A stretch of DNA of 64,000 nucleotides from assembly GCF_021026345.1 (NCBI RefSeq), contig NZ_JAJNCZ010000001.1, forward strand, positions 496,001-560,000, in the 5' to 3' direction. Shown piece after piece: positions 17,579 to 26,890 of the stretch (position 1 is the stretch's first letter; each line of letters begins with the position of its first letter). Source of the stretch: Rhizobium sp. GN54 (GTDB lineage: Bacteria; Pseudomonadota; Alphaproteobacteria; Rhizobiales; Rhizobiaceae). A model generated the notes under the pieces. The model was not told the DNA's origin, did not search any database, and saw only the letters and a list, made by a program, of their open reading frames with translations. Made by a program: the position numbers and the translations under genes.

Positions 17579-18076
17579 TCATGCCAGTTGCTGGACGTAG
17601 CGCATGCCGGTGACGGGGCCGGCCTGGAAGTTCATCTCCTCGTAGAAGCGATGCGCGCCGAAATTGCCGGTGGCGGCGCTGACCGACAGATACGAGCAGC
17701 CGGACATGCGGGCCTGCTCGCGGGCGCGGGCGACGAGATGGCGGCCGATGCCGGTGCCGCGGTGCCCCTCGCGCACGAAGATCTGGTGCAGCTCCATGCC
17801 GCGGCGGCCTTCCATGGCGCGGTAGAGCGGCACGAGGATGGCATAGCCGATCAGCTGGCCGCCGGCCTCCGCGACGAGCGCGGTGATCCAGGGCGAGGTG
17901 CCGAACAGGTCGCGGTCGAGGTCGGTGGCGGTGATCTTCGCCGCTTCGCCGTGGCATTCGGCATGCAGCGCGATCATGTCGAGCAGCGGCCGCAGGTCGC
18001 CGGGCCGCGCGGCGCGGATCGTCAGCACGGCAGGGCGTTCGACGGGTGGTGTTTCAAGCTTGAGGACGGCGGTCAT
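17579..18076 (-). CDS. GNAT-family N-acetyltransferase
   Basis: This 165-residue cytosolic acetyltransferase has the acetyl-CoA loop as EGHRGTGIGRHLVARARE (R/Q-x-x-G-x-G/A, near residues 108-125) and the fold end in SAATGNFGAHRFYEEMNF. The substrate is unknown; the sequence is similar to amine or small-molecule acetylating GNATs. ATG 18076 is chosen for its AAGGAG at eight bases; a start ten codons earlier lacks one. It is the only gene in its transcript, with an intrinsic terminator for upstream transcription at 18126-18145. Confidence 0.9.
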   Translation of the reverse strand: MTAVLKLETPPVERPAVLTIRAARPGDLRPLLDMIALHAECHGEAAKITATDLDRDLFGTSPWITALVAEAGGQLIGYAILVPLYRAMEGRRGMELHQIFVREGHRGTGIGRHLVARAREQARMSGCSYLSVSAATGNFGAHRFYEEMNFQAGPVTGMRYVQQLA

Positions 18077-18115
18077 GGTCGGGCTCCTTCGGGTCTCTTG
18101 TGCCACCAGGTGCCT

Positions 18116-18145
18116 TAAAACAACAAAGCCGCCTGATGGCGGCTT
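18116..18145 (-). terminator. Intrinsic terminator upstream of the GNAT gene
   Basis: On the minus strand the stem AAGCCGCC / GGCGGCTT with loop ATCA is followed by TGTTGTTTTAA. It would stop transcripts arriving from the MHS transporter 500 bases upstream. Alternatively, it could act as an attenuator if the GNAT promoter lies further upstream. Confidence 0.65.
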
Positions 18146-18352
18146 GTTGACATGATGATCGAACAGCCGCTCCTATCGGAACAGCCAAAAATACGTATGC
18201 GCGATGGGTGCGTTCGTGATCATGGCGGCGATATTCTCCGAATTCCTGCGGATGTCAATCGGGAAAATCGCGCGAAGGTTGGCAATCGTAAGAGTGCCGC
18301 ATATGACCGCCGCCGAAGATCCGTTTGTCGGGGGGGCGCCACATACACCACC

Positions 18353-18616
18353 GTCACGCCGGACCTGATCCGGCGTCCAGCAGCGCCGCGTCTGCGGCGC
18401 GGGAAGTGATTCATTCGCGCAAGGACTTGCGCGGCTGGACGCCGGATCGAGTCCGGCGTGACGGAGGGGGTAGGTGCCAACGGTATCACAGCGTTTGCAC
18501 GAGGCCGTGTGTGCACGCCGGCGGCACGAACCGCGCCGCCGTCACCGCCGCCCCTCATCCGCCTGCCGGCACCCTCTCCCCGCCTGCGGGGAGAGGGGCA
18601 GCCTCGCGACCTCAGG
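18353..18616. repeat. Family B palindrome next to a family A element
   Basis: The gap between the GNAT and MHS genes holds a family B palindrome (about 18353-18466: CCGTCACGCCGG ... CCGGCGTGACGG) and a family A element (about 18552-18600, CCCTCTCCCC ... GGGGAGAGGG) in reverse orientation. The tail repeats GAGGGGCAGCCTCGCGAC twice (18593 and 18617 regions). No gene is supported in this 580-base stretch. Confidence 0.8.
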
Positions 18617-18655
18617 TGAGGGGCAGCCTCGCGACTTCGGGCGCGGGGCCCGCCC

Positions 18656-19969
18656 TCAGTCCTCGTGGATCAGGCTGTGGTCGCGGGTATCGCGCATGCG
18701 GATGTAGACGATCAGCGACAGGCCGATCATGATCGTCACGTACCAGAAGAACCAGCTTTCGTGGCCGATCTGCTTGAACTTCAGCGCCACCCATTCCGCC
18801 GTGCCGCCGAAGATGGTGTTGGCGAGCGCGTAGGGCAGGGCCACGCCGAGCGCGCGGATATGGGCCGGGAACAGCTCGGCCTTCACCACCGCGTTGATCG
18901 AGGTGTAGCCGGTGACGATCAGAAGGCCGGCGAGCACCAGGCCGAAGGCGACATAGGGATCGCTGGTGCCTGACAGCGTCGAGAAGATCAGGTGCGTGAA
19001 CAGGACGCCCAGCACGCCGAAACCGACCATGATCGGCTTGCGGCCGATGCGGTCGGAGAGCGCGCCGGCGAGCGGCTGGCAGAGCATGAAGATGAACAGC
19101 GCCGCCGTGGTGATCTCCGTCGCCACCTCCTTGCTGAAGCCCGAGGTGTTGACCAGAAACTTCTGCAGGTAGGTCGTGTAGGCGTAGAAGGCCAGCGTGC
19201 CGCCGGCGGTCAGCGCCAGCACCATGAAGGCTTCCTTCGGATACTTGACGAACAGCGTCCAGCCCGAGGACTTCGGGGTGCCGCCCGCCTTGGCGTTTTC
19301 AAACGACTGCGTCTCGGCCAGGCCCCGACGGATGTAGAAGACCACGATCGCCAGCACCCCGCCGATGAAGAACGGAATGCGCCAGCCCCAGTCCGTCAGT
19401 TGCTCGGGCGTCAGCACCCGCTGCAGCACGAGCAGCACGGCGAGCGCCAGCAACTGCCCGGAAATCAGCGTCACGTACTGGAAGGACGAGAAGAAGCCAC
19501 GCCGGCTCTTGCCGGCCATTTCGGAGAGATAGGTGGCGCTGGCGCCATATTCGCCGCCGACGCTGATGCCCTGCAAGAGGCGGGCGAAGACGAGGATGGC
19601 CGGGGCCAGGACGCCGATCGTCGCATGCCCGGGGGTGACCGCGATCAGCAGCGAGCCGAGGCACATCAGCGTGACGGACAGGGTGAGGCCCGCCTTGCGG
19701 CCGCGCCGGTCGGCGTAGATCCCCATGAACCAGGCCCCGATCGGCCGCATCAGGAAGCCGACCGCAAAGACGGCGGCAGCGCTCAGAAGCTCGGCCGTCT
19801 GGTCGCCGGAGGGGAAGAACACGGGGGCGAAGTAGAGCGTGAAGGCGGAATAGACGTACCAGTCGTACCATTCCACGAGATTGCCGGCAGAGCCGCCGAT
19901 GATGGATTTCAGACGCGTGCGCTGGTCCGGTGCGGCCGGTACCCCGACGTCTCGAAGTGTAACTGTCAT
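18656..19969 (-). CDS. MFS transporter, metabolite:H+ symporter (MHS) family
   Basis: This 437-residue inner-membrane symporter has 12 predicted helices. Features of the MHS group (KgtP, ShiA, ProP) include the N-terminal segment SIIGGSAGNLVEWYDWYVYS and the loop motif YADRRGRKAGL. Substrates in the family are dicarboxylates, shikimate, proline/betaine and similar small solutes; here 2-oxoglutarate or another organic acid is a reasonable guess only. ATG 19969 starts the conserved region; the frame continues 28 codons further without support. No neighbouring catabolic genes reveal the substrate. Confidence 0.92.
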   Translation of the reverse strand: MTVTLRDVGVPAAPDQRTRLKSIIGGSAGNLVEWYDWYVYSAFTLYFAPVFFPSGDQTAELLSAAAVFAVGFLMRPIGAWFMGIYADRRGRKAGLTLSVTLMCLGSLLIAVTPGHATIGVLAPAILVFARLLQGISVGGEYGASATYLSEMAGKSRRGFFSSFQYVTLISGQLLALAVLLVLQRVLTPEQLTDWGWRIPFFIGGVLAIVVFYIRRGLAETQSFENAKAGGTPKSSGWTLFVKYPKEAFMVLALTAGGTLAFYAYTTYLQKFLVNTSGFSKEVATEITTAALFIFMLCQPLAGALSDRIGRKPIMVGFGVLGVLFTHLIFSTLSGTSDPYVAFGLVLAGLLIVTGYTSINAVVKAELFPAHIRALGVALPYALANTIFGGTAEWVALKFKQIGHESWFFWYVTIMIGLSLIVYIRMRDTRDHSLIHED

Positions 19970-20340
19970 TGATGGGTCCACATGGAACTGCGGGCTGGCC
20001 TTCGTGCGCTTGGCTGCGCGGCCGGTCGGCCCGGTCGTTGATGTTGTCCGCAAACTGCCAGGAACCGGCGGGAGGGCGACGGTTCAGCGGATGGCATCCT
20101 CCTATCCCCATGTGCGACGACAGGCAATGTTCACATGTTAATTTTCTCTTGCGTCGGCGATTTTCGCGGACATGCCTGAGGCCGCGCCCGCCGGCATTGC
20201 CGCCACGGATGCGGGGACGCGGCCAGGGCAATCGCGTGTGACGCCACGCCCGATGCCCGGCCGGCATCTCCCCGAAAAAGGCAGGAAAACCAGAGGCATG
20301 CGCTTGTCCGATCGAAGGCCTTGGTGGCGCGTCCGGGCTA

Positions 20341-20365
20341 AACCCTCCCCCTTGCGGGGAGGGTT
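20341..20365. terminator. Strong GC hairpin (family D repeat)
   Basis: A perfect 10-bp stem, AACCCTCCCC / GGGGAGGGTT, has loop CTTGC and lies downstream of the minus-strand gene at 20418-20843. A related sequence lies at about 49459-49490, so it is also a repeat family. It fits as that gene's transcript end. The rest of 19970-20417 shows no gene; it holds the MHS promoter region with an AT-rich patch near 20140-20160. Confidence 0.55.
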
Positions 20366-20417
20366 GGGGAGCGGTTTTCTTCCCTCAGCGTCCGCCTCGG
20401 GATCGCATTCATCACGA

Positions 20418-20843
20418 TCAGAGATCGGTGCCCGCGACGTCGTCTGCAGCCTCGGTGGGGTCTTCCGCCATGCCGATCTTCTCCTCGATCGCCTTGCGGA
20501 TGTCGGCTTCGACCGCCGCGCGTTCCTCGGGCGACATCGCCTCCAGGTCGTCCTCGGATATCCCCAGCGACTGCAGGATCTGCGCGCGCAGGCGCTCGGT
20601 CGGGTCCATGTCCGCCCATTCGAGGAACTCGTCGCGCGGGCTGGGGAGGGGGCTGTCCTCGGATGCCTTGAGCGTCCACAGCGAACTGGCAAGGCTCGAG
20701 GTGCCGAGCGAGGGCCCGACGGTCGGCGCGCCCGCGCTGGCGACCGAGGCGGTGCGGCCGGGGCCGTCGCCGTCATTGGCGAAGTTGCGCGGCTGCTGGA
20801 AGGAATATGAGTAGGCCGTCAGGCGGCCGCTATCGATCTTCAT
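20418..20843 (-). CDS. Hypothetical protein
   Basis: This 141-residue protein starts at ATG 20843 behind GGGGAGAG. Residues 1-60 are Ser/Gly-rich and polar (MKIDSGRLTAYSYSFQQPRN). The C-terminal half forms a charged helical region (DEFLEWADMDPTERLRAQIL; SPEERAAVEADIRKAIEEKI) resembling the short motif seen in many uncharacterised rhizobial proteins. No signal peptide or membrane segment is visible. Upstream is a 114-base gap to gcd on the same strand, so it could be read from the gcd transcript. The function is unknown. Confidence 0.75.
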   Translation of the reverse strand: MKIDSGRLTAYSYSFQQPRNFANDGDGPGRTASVASAGAPTVGPSLGTSSLASSLWTLKASEDSPLPSPRDEFLEWADMDPTERLRAQILQSLGISEDDLEAMSPEERAAVEADIRKAIEEKIGMAEDPTEAADDVAGTDL

Positions 20844-20957
20844 CGGATCTCTCCCCGTGGCGCGGGAGCCCCGCGCGATCGTCTGGTTGCGATTCCCGCG
20901 CATGTCGCGGGAACGGGGGCACGCTAGGTTGCACAGCTTATGCGAGCCTTGCTGTCG

Positions 20958-23294
20958 CTACGGCAGCGTATAGGCGATCACGTAGTCGCCCGGCTTGGTG
21001 CCGATCGAGCCGTGTCCGCCGGCCACGATCAGCACGTACTGCTTGTCGCCCACCGTATAGGTCATTGGCGTCGACTGGCCGCCGGCGGGAAGGCGGGCCT
21101 GCCAGAGTTCCTCGCCGGTGGTCACGTCGTAGGCGCGCAAGTAGTCGTCGACGGCGGCCCCCAGGAAGGCGACGCCGCCCTTGGTGATGATCGGCCCGCC
21201 GATGCCGGGCACGCCCACCTTCAGGGGCAGCGGCACCGGCGCCATGTCGCGCACCGTGCCGTTCTTCAGCTTGTAGGCGATCTTGCCGGTGCGCAGGTCG
21301 GCGCCGGCGACATAGCCCCATGGCGGCGCCTGGCAGGGGATGGCGAGCGGACCGAGGAATGGCCCCATGTAGACGCCGTAGGGCGCGCCCTCGTTGCGGT
21401 TCAGCCCCTGCTCGGAGCCCTTTTCGTCCTGCTCCTTCGGCGGGATCTGGTCGCGCGGCACGAGCTTGGAGGTGAAGGCGAGATAGGTCGGCATGCCGAA
21501 CATGATCTGCCGTTCGGGGTCGACGGCGACCGAGCCCCAGTTGAACACGCCGAAATTGCCGGGATAGACGAGCGTGCCCTCGAGCGAGGGCGGCGTGTAG
21601 CGTCCCTCGTATTTCAGCCGGCGGAAGTCGATGCGGCAGGCGAGCTGGTCGAACATCGTCACGCCCCACATGTCCTTTTCCGTCAGAGGATCCGGCATGA
21701 AGGTGAGGTCGGAGACCGGCTGCGTCGGCGCGGTGAAATCCTCCGGGATCGCGCCCGAAGGCGCGGGGAACTCGGTCACCGCCAGGATCGGCTCGCCGGT
21801 GCGCCGGTCGAGCACGTAGATGTCGCCCTGCTTGGTCGGGCCGACCAGCGCCGGCACCACCGTGCCGTCCTCCTTGGTGATGTCGAGCAGGGCCGGCTGG
21901 GCGGGAACGTCCATGTCCCACAGGTCGTGGTGCACGGTCTGGCGCACCCAGCGCACCTGCCCGGTCTCGATGTCGAGGGCGACGATGGAGGAGGAATATT
22001 TCTCGACATTGTCGCTGCGGTTCATGCCGAGTTGGTCCGGCACCTGGTTGCCGAGCGGCACGTAGATGAGCCCGAGCGCCTCGTCATAGCTGGAAACCGA
22101 CCAGCTGTTCGGCGAGTTGGTGGTGTAGGTCTGTCCCGGCTGCAACGGCGTGGTGACGTCCGGATTGCCGCTGTCCCAGTTCCACACGAGCGCGCCGGTG
22201 GCGATGTCGAAGGCGCGGATCACCCCGGATTGCTCGTGGATCGAGTAGTTGTCGTTGACCGCGCCCGCCACGATGATCTTGCCGGCGACGGCGACCGGCG
22301 GCGAGGTCGAATAATAGTAGCCGGCCGGATTGTACTGCATGCCCGTTTCCAGGTGCAGCACGCCGTTGTCGGCAAAGGTCGTGCAGATCTCCCCGCTCGC
22401 CGCGTCGAGCGCGATCAGCCGCGCGTCCGAGGTCGGCAGGTAGACGCGCTCGGCGCAGGGCGCGCCGGCGGCTGCCGCCGGGTCCTTCCAGTAGGTGACG
22501 CCCCGGCAGGTCTGGTGCTGGCGGTCGGGGTTCATGCCGGAATTGCTGTCGAACTTCCATTTCTCCTGCCCCGTCGCCGCGTCGAGCGCGATCGCCCAGT
22601 TGTGCGGTGTGCAGAGGTAGAGCGTGTCGCCGATCTTGAGCGGCGTCACCTGGTAGGTGGTCTCGCCGACGTCGTCCGGCAGCTTCACGTCGCCCGTCTG
22701 GTATTGCCAGGCGACCTGAAGCGTGCCGACATTGCCGGTGGTGATCTGGTCGAGCGGCGAATAGCGCTGGCCGTAGGGCGTGCGGCCGTACTGGTGCCAC
22801 TCGCCGGGCGGCACGTCGCCGCCGAGCGCCGGCGTGGTGTTCAGCGCCGTCACCGGCAGGCTGCCGCGGATGTCGCGCACGTCCTGGGTCATCGCATAGG
22901 CCGCGACCACGACGGCGACGCCGCAGGCGACCGCGAGCGGCAGCCACGAGGCCGGGTAGACCTGCCCGGTCGGGCTCGAAAAGCCGAGCGGCCGGCGGAT
23001 CGCCGGCAGCATCAGCCACAGCCCGAGCAGTACGATGATGCCCCCGCGCGGGCCGAGCTGCCACCAGTCGAACCCGACCTCCCACACCGCCCAGGCGAGC
23101 GAGCCGAGGATAAGCGCCGCATAGATCCAGATCGCCGGCGGCCGCTTCAGGAACAGGAAGATGCCGGTCGCCAGGAAGAACAGCCCGGCCACCAGATAGT
23201 AGGGGCTGCCCCCCAGCGCCACCAGCCAGCCGCCGCCCGCAAGGAGGACGATGCCGATGATGTCGAACAGGATGGCGGTGAGGATGAGGAGCAT
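20958..23294 (-). CDS. gcd: Membrane-bound PQQ-dependent glucose dehydrogenase
   Basis: This 778-residue quinoprotein is anchored by about five N-terminal helices (residues 1-135), followed by an eight-bladed propeller facing the periplasm. The entry is marked by WHQYGRTPYGQRYSPLDQI near residue 160, and later by DLWDMDVPAQP and GATAx-type blades. It oxidises glucose and other aldoses to lactones with electrons going to ubiquinone. Start 23294 is preferred because GGAG lies seven bases upstream; ATG 23300 would sit one base after it. No PQQ synthesis genes lie in this window, so cofactor must come from elsewhere or from outside. Confidence 0.95.
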   Translation of the reverse strand: MLLILTAILFDIIGIVLLAGGGWLVALGGSPYYLVAGLFFLATGIFLFLKRPPAIWIYAALILGSLAWAVWEVGFDWWQLGPRGGIIVLLGLWLMLPAIRRPLGFSSPTGQVYPASWLPLAVACGVAVVVAAYAMTQDVRDIRGSLPVTALNTTPALGGDVPPGEWHQYGRTPYGQRYSPLDQITTGNVGTLQVAWQYQTGDVKLPDDVGETTYQVTPLKIGDTLYLCTPHNWAIALDAATGQEKWKFDSNSGMNPDRQHQTCRGVTYWKDPAAAAGAPCAERVYLPTSDARLIALDAASGEICTTFADNGVLHLETGMQYNPAGYYYSTSPPVAVAGKIIVAGAVNDNYSIHEQSGVIRAFDIATGALVWNWDSGNPDVTTPLQPGQTYTTNSPNSWSVSSYDEALGLIYVPLGNQVPDQLGMNRSDNVEKYSSSIVALDIETGQVRWVRQTVHHDLWDMDVPAQPALLDITKEDGTVVPALVGPTKQGDIYVLDRRTGEPILAVTEFPAPSGAIPEDFTAPTQPVSDLTFMPDPLTEKDMWGVTMFDQLACRIDFRRLKYEGRYTPPSLEGTLVYPGNFGVFNWGSVAVDPERQIMFGMPTYLAFTSKLVPRDQIPPKEQDEKGSEQGLNRNEGAPYGVYMGPFLGPLAIPCQAPPWGYVAGADLRTGKIAYKLKNGTVRDMAPVPLPLKVGVPGIGGPIITKGGVAFLGAAVDDYLRAYDVTTGEELWQARLPAGGQSTPMTYTVGDKQYVLIVAGGHGSIGTKPGDYVIAYTLP

Positions 23295-23544
23295 GGGCAT
23301 TCTCCAAAAAGCGCAGGTGGCGACACGGGATAGGCCGGCCGGGACCTCGGACCGGGAACCTCAAACGAAGAACTAGTGCTCGCTTTCGTTCAATCAACAG
23401 GTGCGCGCGACAGCGCTTTCGGCAGGGCGCGGGCCGGGGCCGCGCGGGGATGCATCGGGCCGTCGCCGATGGCAAACCCCTCTGGCCCTCTTCCATGTGG
23501 AGCGGGCGGAGAGGGGCCTTCATTCCACAAGCCGCCGGCCCCGA

Positions 23545-24195
23545 TCAGCGGGCCGATCTCGCGAGGAAGACCGCGCGCTGGGCTTCGAAGGCGCGCTTGT
23601 AGGCCGGCCGCGCCTGTCCGCGGGCGACATAGGCCGCAAGATTCGGATAGGCTTCCATCAGTCCCGATCCGCTCGCCCGCAGCAGCACCGACACCATCGC
23701 GAGGTCGCCGGCGCTGAACGCGCCGTCCAGCCATTCGCCGTTGCCGAGCCGGGTGGAGAGTTCGCCGAGCCGCGTGCGGATGCGGTCGTCGATGAGCGCC
23801 AGGCGCGCCTCGGTCCAGCTCTTGTCGCCCTCCGCATACCGGGCCGTCTCGCGCTCGACGATCACCGGCTCCATCGTGGTGAGCGCAGCGAAGATCCACA
23901 TGATCGCCCGCGCCCGGGCAGTGGCGTCGTCGGGAAGCAGGCCGGCATGGTTTTGGGCGATATGGAGCACGATCGCGCCGGACTCGAACAGCGAAAGATC
24001 GCCCTCCTCATAGGTGGGGATCTGCCCGAAGGGCTGAAGCGCCAGATGCGCCGGTTCCTTCATCGCCCTGAACGACAGAAGGCGGACCTCGTAGGCCAGG
24101 CCCGCCTCCTCGAGCGCCCAGCGCACGCGCATGTCCCGCGCCAGCCCCCTGCCGCGGTCGGGCGAATTCTCGAAGGCGGTAAGGGTGATCGTCAT
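23545..24195 (-). CDS. Glutathione S-transferase family protein
   Basis: This 216-residue cytosolic protein has an N-terminal thioredoxin-like domain (residues 1-85, with FGQIPTYEEGDLSLFESGAI, the cis-proline and glutamate/serine glutathione site) and an all-helical C-terminal domain (about 95-205, GAFSAGDLAMVSVLLR). The catalytic residue is not obvious, as in many bacterial GSTs. GGAGGAG precedes ATG 24195. It is divergent from an exported DUF1254 protein. Likely roles are glutathione conjugation or a reductive step in detoxification. Confidence 0.92.
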   Translation of the reverse strand: MTITLTAFENSPDRGRGLARDMRVRWALEEAGLAYEVRLLSFRAMKEPAHLALQPFGQIPTYEEGDLSLFESGAIVLHIAQNHAGLLPDDATARARAIMWIFAALTTMEPVIVERETARYAEGDKSWTEARLALIDDRIRTRLGELSTRLGNGEWLDGAFSAGDLAMVSVLLRASGSGLMEAYPNLAAYVARGQARPAYKRAFEAQRAVFLARSAR

Positions 24196-24326
24196 CGCTC
24201 TCCTCCATGGCCGGGTCCTGCCCCTGTCCTTCCGAGGACGAATGGCGCACCGCCATCCCGACAAGGCCTGTGCGATATGATATCCTCCCGCCCCATCGCG
24301 GTGCAGTTCGCGTGGGGGGATCTCTG

Positions 24327-25733
24327 ATGAAATTCATCGTGCTCTTGAGCCTGTTGCTGGTCGGCGGCGCTGCATTCGGAGCGGAACGGATACCGCAACA
24401 GATCGCCGACCGGGAAATCGGGCGCAAGGCCGTACAGGCGGTGATCTGGGGCATGCCCGCCGTCAACTACGACCTGATGCGCCAGGAGATGCTGTCGAAG
24501 ACGCCCGGCAAGGTCGGCCAGGTGATCTACTGGGGCCGCCCGCTTGACTGGCGGAACCAGACGCTGACGCCCAATCCGGACGCCCTCTACTTCATGGTCT
24601 TCTTCACCACCAGGGACGGCCCCGTCGTGCTCGATCTGCCGCCGGCCGAAGCCGGCGCCTCCTTCAACGGCAACATCGTCAACGCCTGGCAACTGCCGCT
24701 GGAAGACGCCGGCCTGCTCGGTCTCGACAAGGGCAAGGGCGGCCGGTACGTCGTGCTGCCGCCCGGCTATGCGGAGAAACTGCCCGAGGGCTTCATCCCG
24801 CTGCCGTCGGAGGTGTTCGGCGGCTACATGCTGTTCCGCTCGAACCTGAAGAGCCACGACGACGCCGACGTACGGGCCTCGATCGACTACGGTAAAAAGA
24901 TGAAGGTCTACCCGCTGTCTGCGGCCGCCGATCCGCCCGAGACTGTGTTCACCGACGTCAAGGACATCCTCTTCGATTCCACCATCAAGTGGGATGCGGG
25001 CTTCTTCGAAAACCTGAACCGCGTCGTCCAGGAGGAGCCGTGGATCGTCCGCGACCGGGTGATGATCGACCAGTTGGCGTCGCTCGGCATCGAGAAGGGC
25101 AAACCCTACCAGCCCGACGGACACATGAAGGCGCTGATGACGTCGGCGATCGAAGAGGGTCGGGCGCTGCTGGAGGCGAAATACGGCGCCGGCCTGCCGC
25201 CGTTCTTCTCCGAGACGAGCCGCTGGACCTTCCCGACCTACCCGGACCTCATCCAGGCCGGTAGTCGGGGCTTCGACGAGGAGAACGCCTATCCCGTCGA
25301 CCACCGCGGCGTCACCTACAGCTATGCCTATATCGGCATCAAGCGGCTCGGGGCGGGGCAGTTCTATTCGATCTCGATCCGCGACCGCGACGGCAACGCC
25401 TTCGACGGCGCCGGCACCTATCGGCTGAACGTGCCGCCGGACGTTCCCGTCCAGCAATACTGGTCGGTGACCGCCTATGACCGGGAAACCCACGCGCTGA
25501 TCAGGAATGTCGCCCGCGCCAGCCGCTCGTCGCAGATCCCCGAGCTTCAAAAGAACGCCGACGGCTCGATCGACCTCTATTTCGGCCCGAAGGCGCCCGA
25601 GGGCCAGGAGGCGAACTGGGTACCGACCGATCCCAAGCGGAACTTCGAGCTGATGTTCCGCGCCTACGGGCCGACGAAGGATTTCTTCGACCGGAAGTGG
25701 GTGCTGTCCGACGTCGTCAAGGTCGGCGAGTAG
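24327..25733 (+). CDS. Exported DUF1254/DUF1214 protein
   Basis: This 468-residue periplasmic protein has a signal peptide (KFIVLLSLLLVGGAAFGA). The DUF1254 domain (about 45-175, including WGMPAVNYDLMRQEM and NPDALYFMVFFTT) is followed by DUF1214 in the C-terminal third (PVQQYWSVTAYDRETHALI, about 370-455). This pair is widespread in Proteobacteria; the folds are known but the function is not assigned. ATG 24327 follows GGGGGGATCTCTG; the longer frame covers the divergent GST promoter. It is convergent with a small exported protein four bases downstream. Confidence 0.9.
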   Translation: MKFIVLLSLLLVGGAAFGAERIPQQIADREIGRKAVQAVIWGMPAVNYDLMRQEMLSKTPGKVGQVIYWGRPLDWRNQTLTPNPDALYFMVFFTTRDGPVVLDLPPAEAGASFNGNIVNAWQLPLEDAGLLGLDKGKGGRYVVLPPGYAEKLPEGFIPLPSEVFGGYMLFRSNLKSHDDADVRASIDYGKKMKVYPLSAAADPPETVFTDVKDILFDSTIKWDAGFFENLNRVVQEEPWIVRDRVMIDQLASLGIEKGKPYQPDGHMKALMTSAIEEGRALLEAKYGAGLPPFFSETSRWTFPTYPDLIQAGSRGFDEENAYPVDHRGVTYSYAYIGIKRLGAGQFYSISIRDRDGNAFDGAGTYRLNVPPDVPVQQYWSVTAYDRETHALIRNVARASRSSQIPELQKNADGSIDLYFGPKAPEGQEANWVPTDPKRNFELMFRAYGPTKDFFDRKWVLSDVVKVGE

Positions 25734-25737
25734 GGCC

Positions 25738-26019
25738 TTACTGCATTACCTCGCAGGCCTTCGTCATCTCCGCCTTCTTCACGCTGTCCGTCTCCATTTC
25801 GGCCATGTGCAGGCAGTCGGCCTTGGTTCCCGTAGTCGTCCCTGCCGCGGGCGCCGCGCCGGGCTGCGTCGCCTCGGTGCTCATGGTATCCGACTGCAGG
25901 ATGTCGGACTTCATCATGTCCTCGGCATGGACGGGTGCTGCGTGGACCACGGCGAGAAGGGCGCAGGCCGCGACGCCTCGGATCAGGCCGGGGATCAGGC
26001 TGGCGATGAAGCTGTTCAT
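25738..26019 (-). CDS. Small exported hypothetical protein
   Basis: This 93-residue protein has a hydrophobic signal segment (GVAACALLAVVHAAPVHA) and a mature part of about 60 residues with two cysteines (KADCLHMAEME and KACEVMQ at the end), suited to a single disulfide. ATG 26019 has GGAGGAC upstream; the frame extends 20 codons further without support. It is followed upstream on the same strand by the DUF1194 gene, 70 bases away, so the two may be cotranscribed. No family is recognised. Confidence 0.75.
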   Translation of the reverse strand: MNSFIASLIPGLIRGVAACALLAVVHAAPVHAEDMMKSDILQSDTMSTEATQPGAAPAAGTTTGTKADCLHMAEMETDSVKKAEMTKACEVMQ

Positions 26020-26089
26020 GTCGGGTCCTCCACGAAGTGCAACGGTGTTGCAGCTTAGCACACGCGCAGGAGAAATCACGCGACGCGCT

Positions 26090-26890
26090 CTACTGTCCGA
26101 TGCGGCGCTCCTGCATCTCCTCGCCCACGAAGCAATTGTAGTCCGCCCAGCCGGCCACGCGCTTGACGAGCGGATCGGGTCGCGGCAGCCCGCCGATGAC
26201 CGGCCCGAGGATCTCGATGACGAGCTTCTTCAGAATGGCGTCTGCGAAGTCGCCGGGATCCTTGACCGTCAGCAGAAAGGCCCCGTCGCCGCCGATCACG
26301 CAGTTCTCGTAATAGGCGTCGAGGTCGGGGATCGATGCGGAATCCCGCGCCAGCATCACGGCAAGCCCGTCGATCACGATGCCCCGGGCGACGGTCGAAT
26401 TGCGGGCCACGGGCGCCGGCACACCCGCATTGTTCGGCCCGTCCCCCGATAGGTCGATCACCCGCCGCACGCCCGGGAACGGGTTGATCGCAAAGAGGTT
26501 TCGCGAAAAGGCAAGCGTGTTGGAAATGGAGGTGAACGATATCCGCCGCAGCGGCTGCCGGCGCAGCGCCTCGGCGAACCGGGCCGCACTGCCCGCGCCG
26601 TCGATCAGCGTCCAGGGGACGGTCTGCACCGCCGAGCCACCCCACTCGACATAGGTCACCACGATCCTGCCGACCGCGCCGCTCTCGATCGCGCTGACGA
26701 GCACGGGCTGGAGAAACGCGTTCACATAGCCCTCGCGCTGCATCCGCTGCTCGTCAATCTCCATCGAATAGGAGACGTCGACGGCAAGCACCAGCGCGAG
26801 ATCGACCACGACCGGAGCAGTCCGGGCGGGCACGCTGCCTCCCAGAAGGCCAAGGCAGACAAGAAGCGCACATTGCCGTTTCATCGCCAT
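26090..26890 (-). CDS. Exported DUF1194 (VWA-like) protein, second copy
   Basis: This 266-residue periplasmic protein has a signal peptide (QCALLVCLGLLGGSVPA) followed by a DUF1194 domain. The MIDAS motif is complete here: LAVDVSYSME (DxSxS), with IDLSGDGPNN as the second metal loop. The other copy in this window has SGNGENN at that place. Two ATGs (26890 and 26884) are compatible with the GGGGG ribosome site. The C-terminal cysteine (YNCFVGEE) could pair with the single mid-domain cysteine (YENCVIGG). VWA-like folds usually bind protein partners; none is known for this family. Confidence 0.85.
   Translation of the reverse strand: MAMKRQCALLVCLGLLGGSVPARTAPVVVDLALVLAVDVSYSMEIDEQRMQREGYVNAFLQPVLVSAIESGAVGRIVVTYVEWGGSAVQTVPWTLIDGAGSAARFAEALRRQPLRRISFTSISNTLAFSRNLFAINPFPGVRRVIDLSGDGPNNAGVPAPVARNSTVARGIVIDGLAVMLARDSASIPDLDAYYENCVIGGDGAFLLTVKDPGDFADAILKKLVIEILGPVIGGLPRPDPLVKRVAGWADYNCFVGEEMQERRIGQ

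Noticed and set aside
20940-23333. A 797-codon plus-strand frame opposite gcd
   Set aside because: It reads as His/Arg/Gly-rich sequence with no domain and is the antisense of a well-defined quinoprotein; such long shadows are normal in DNA this GC-rich.
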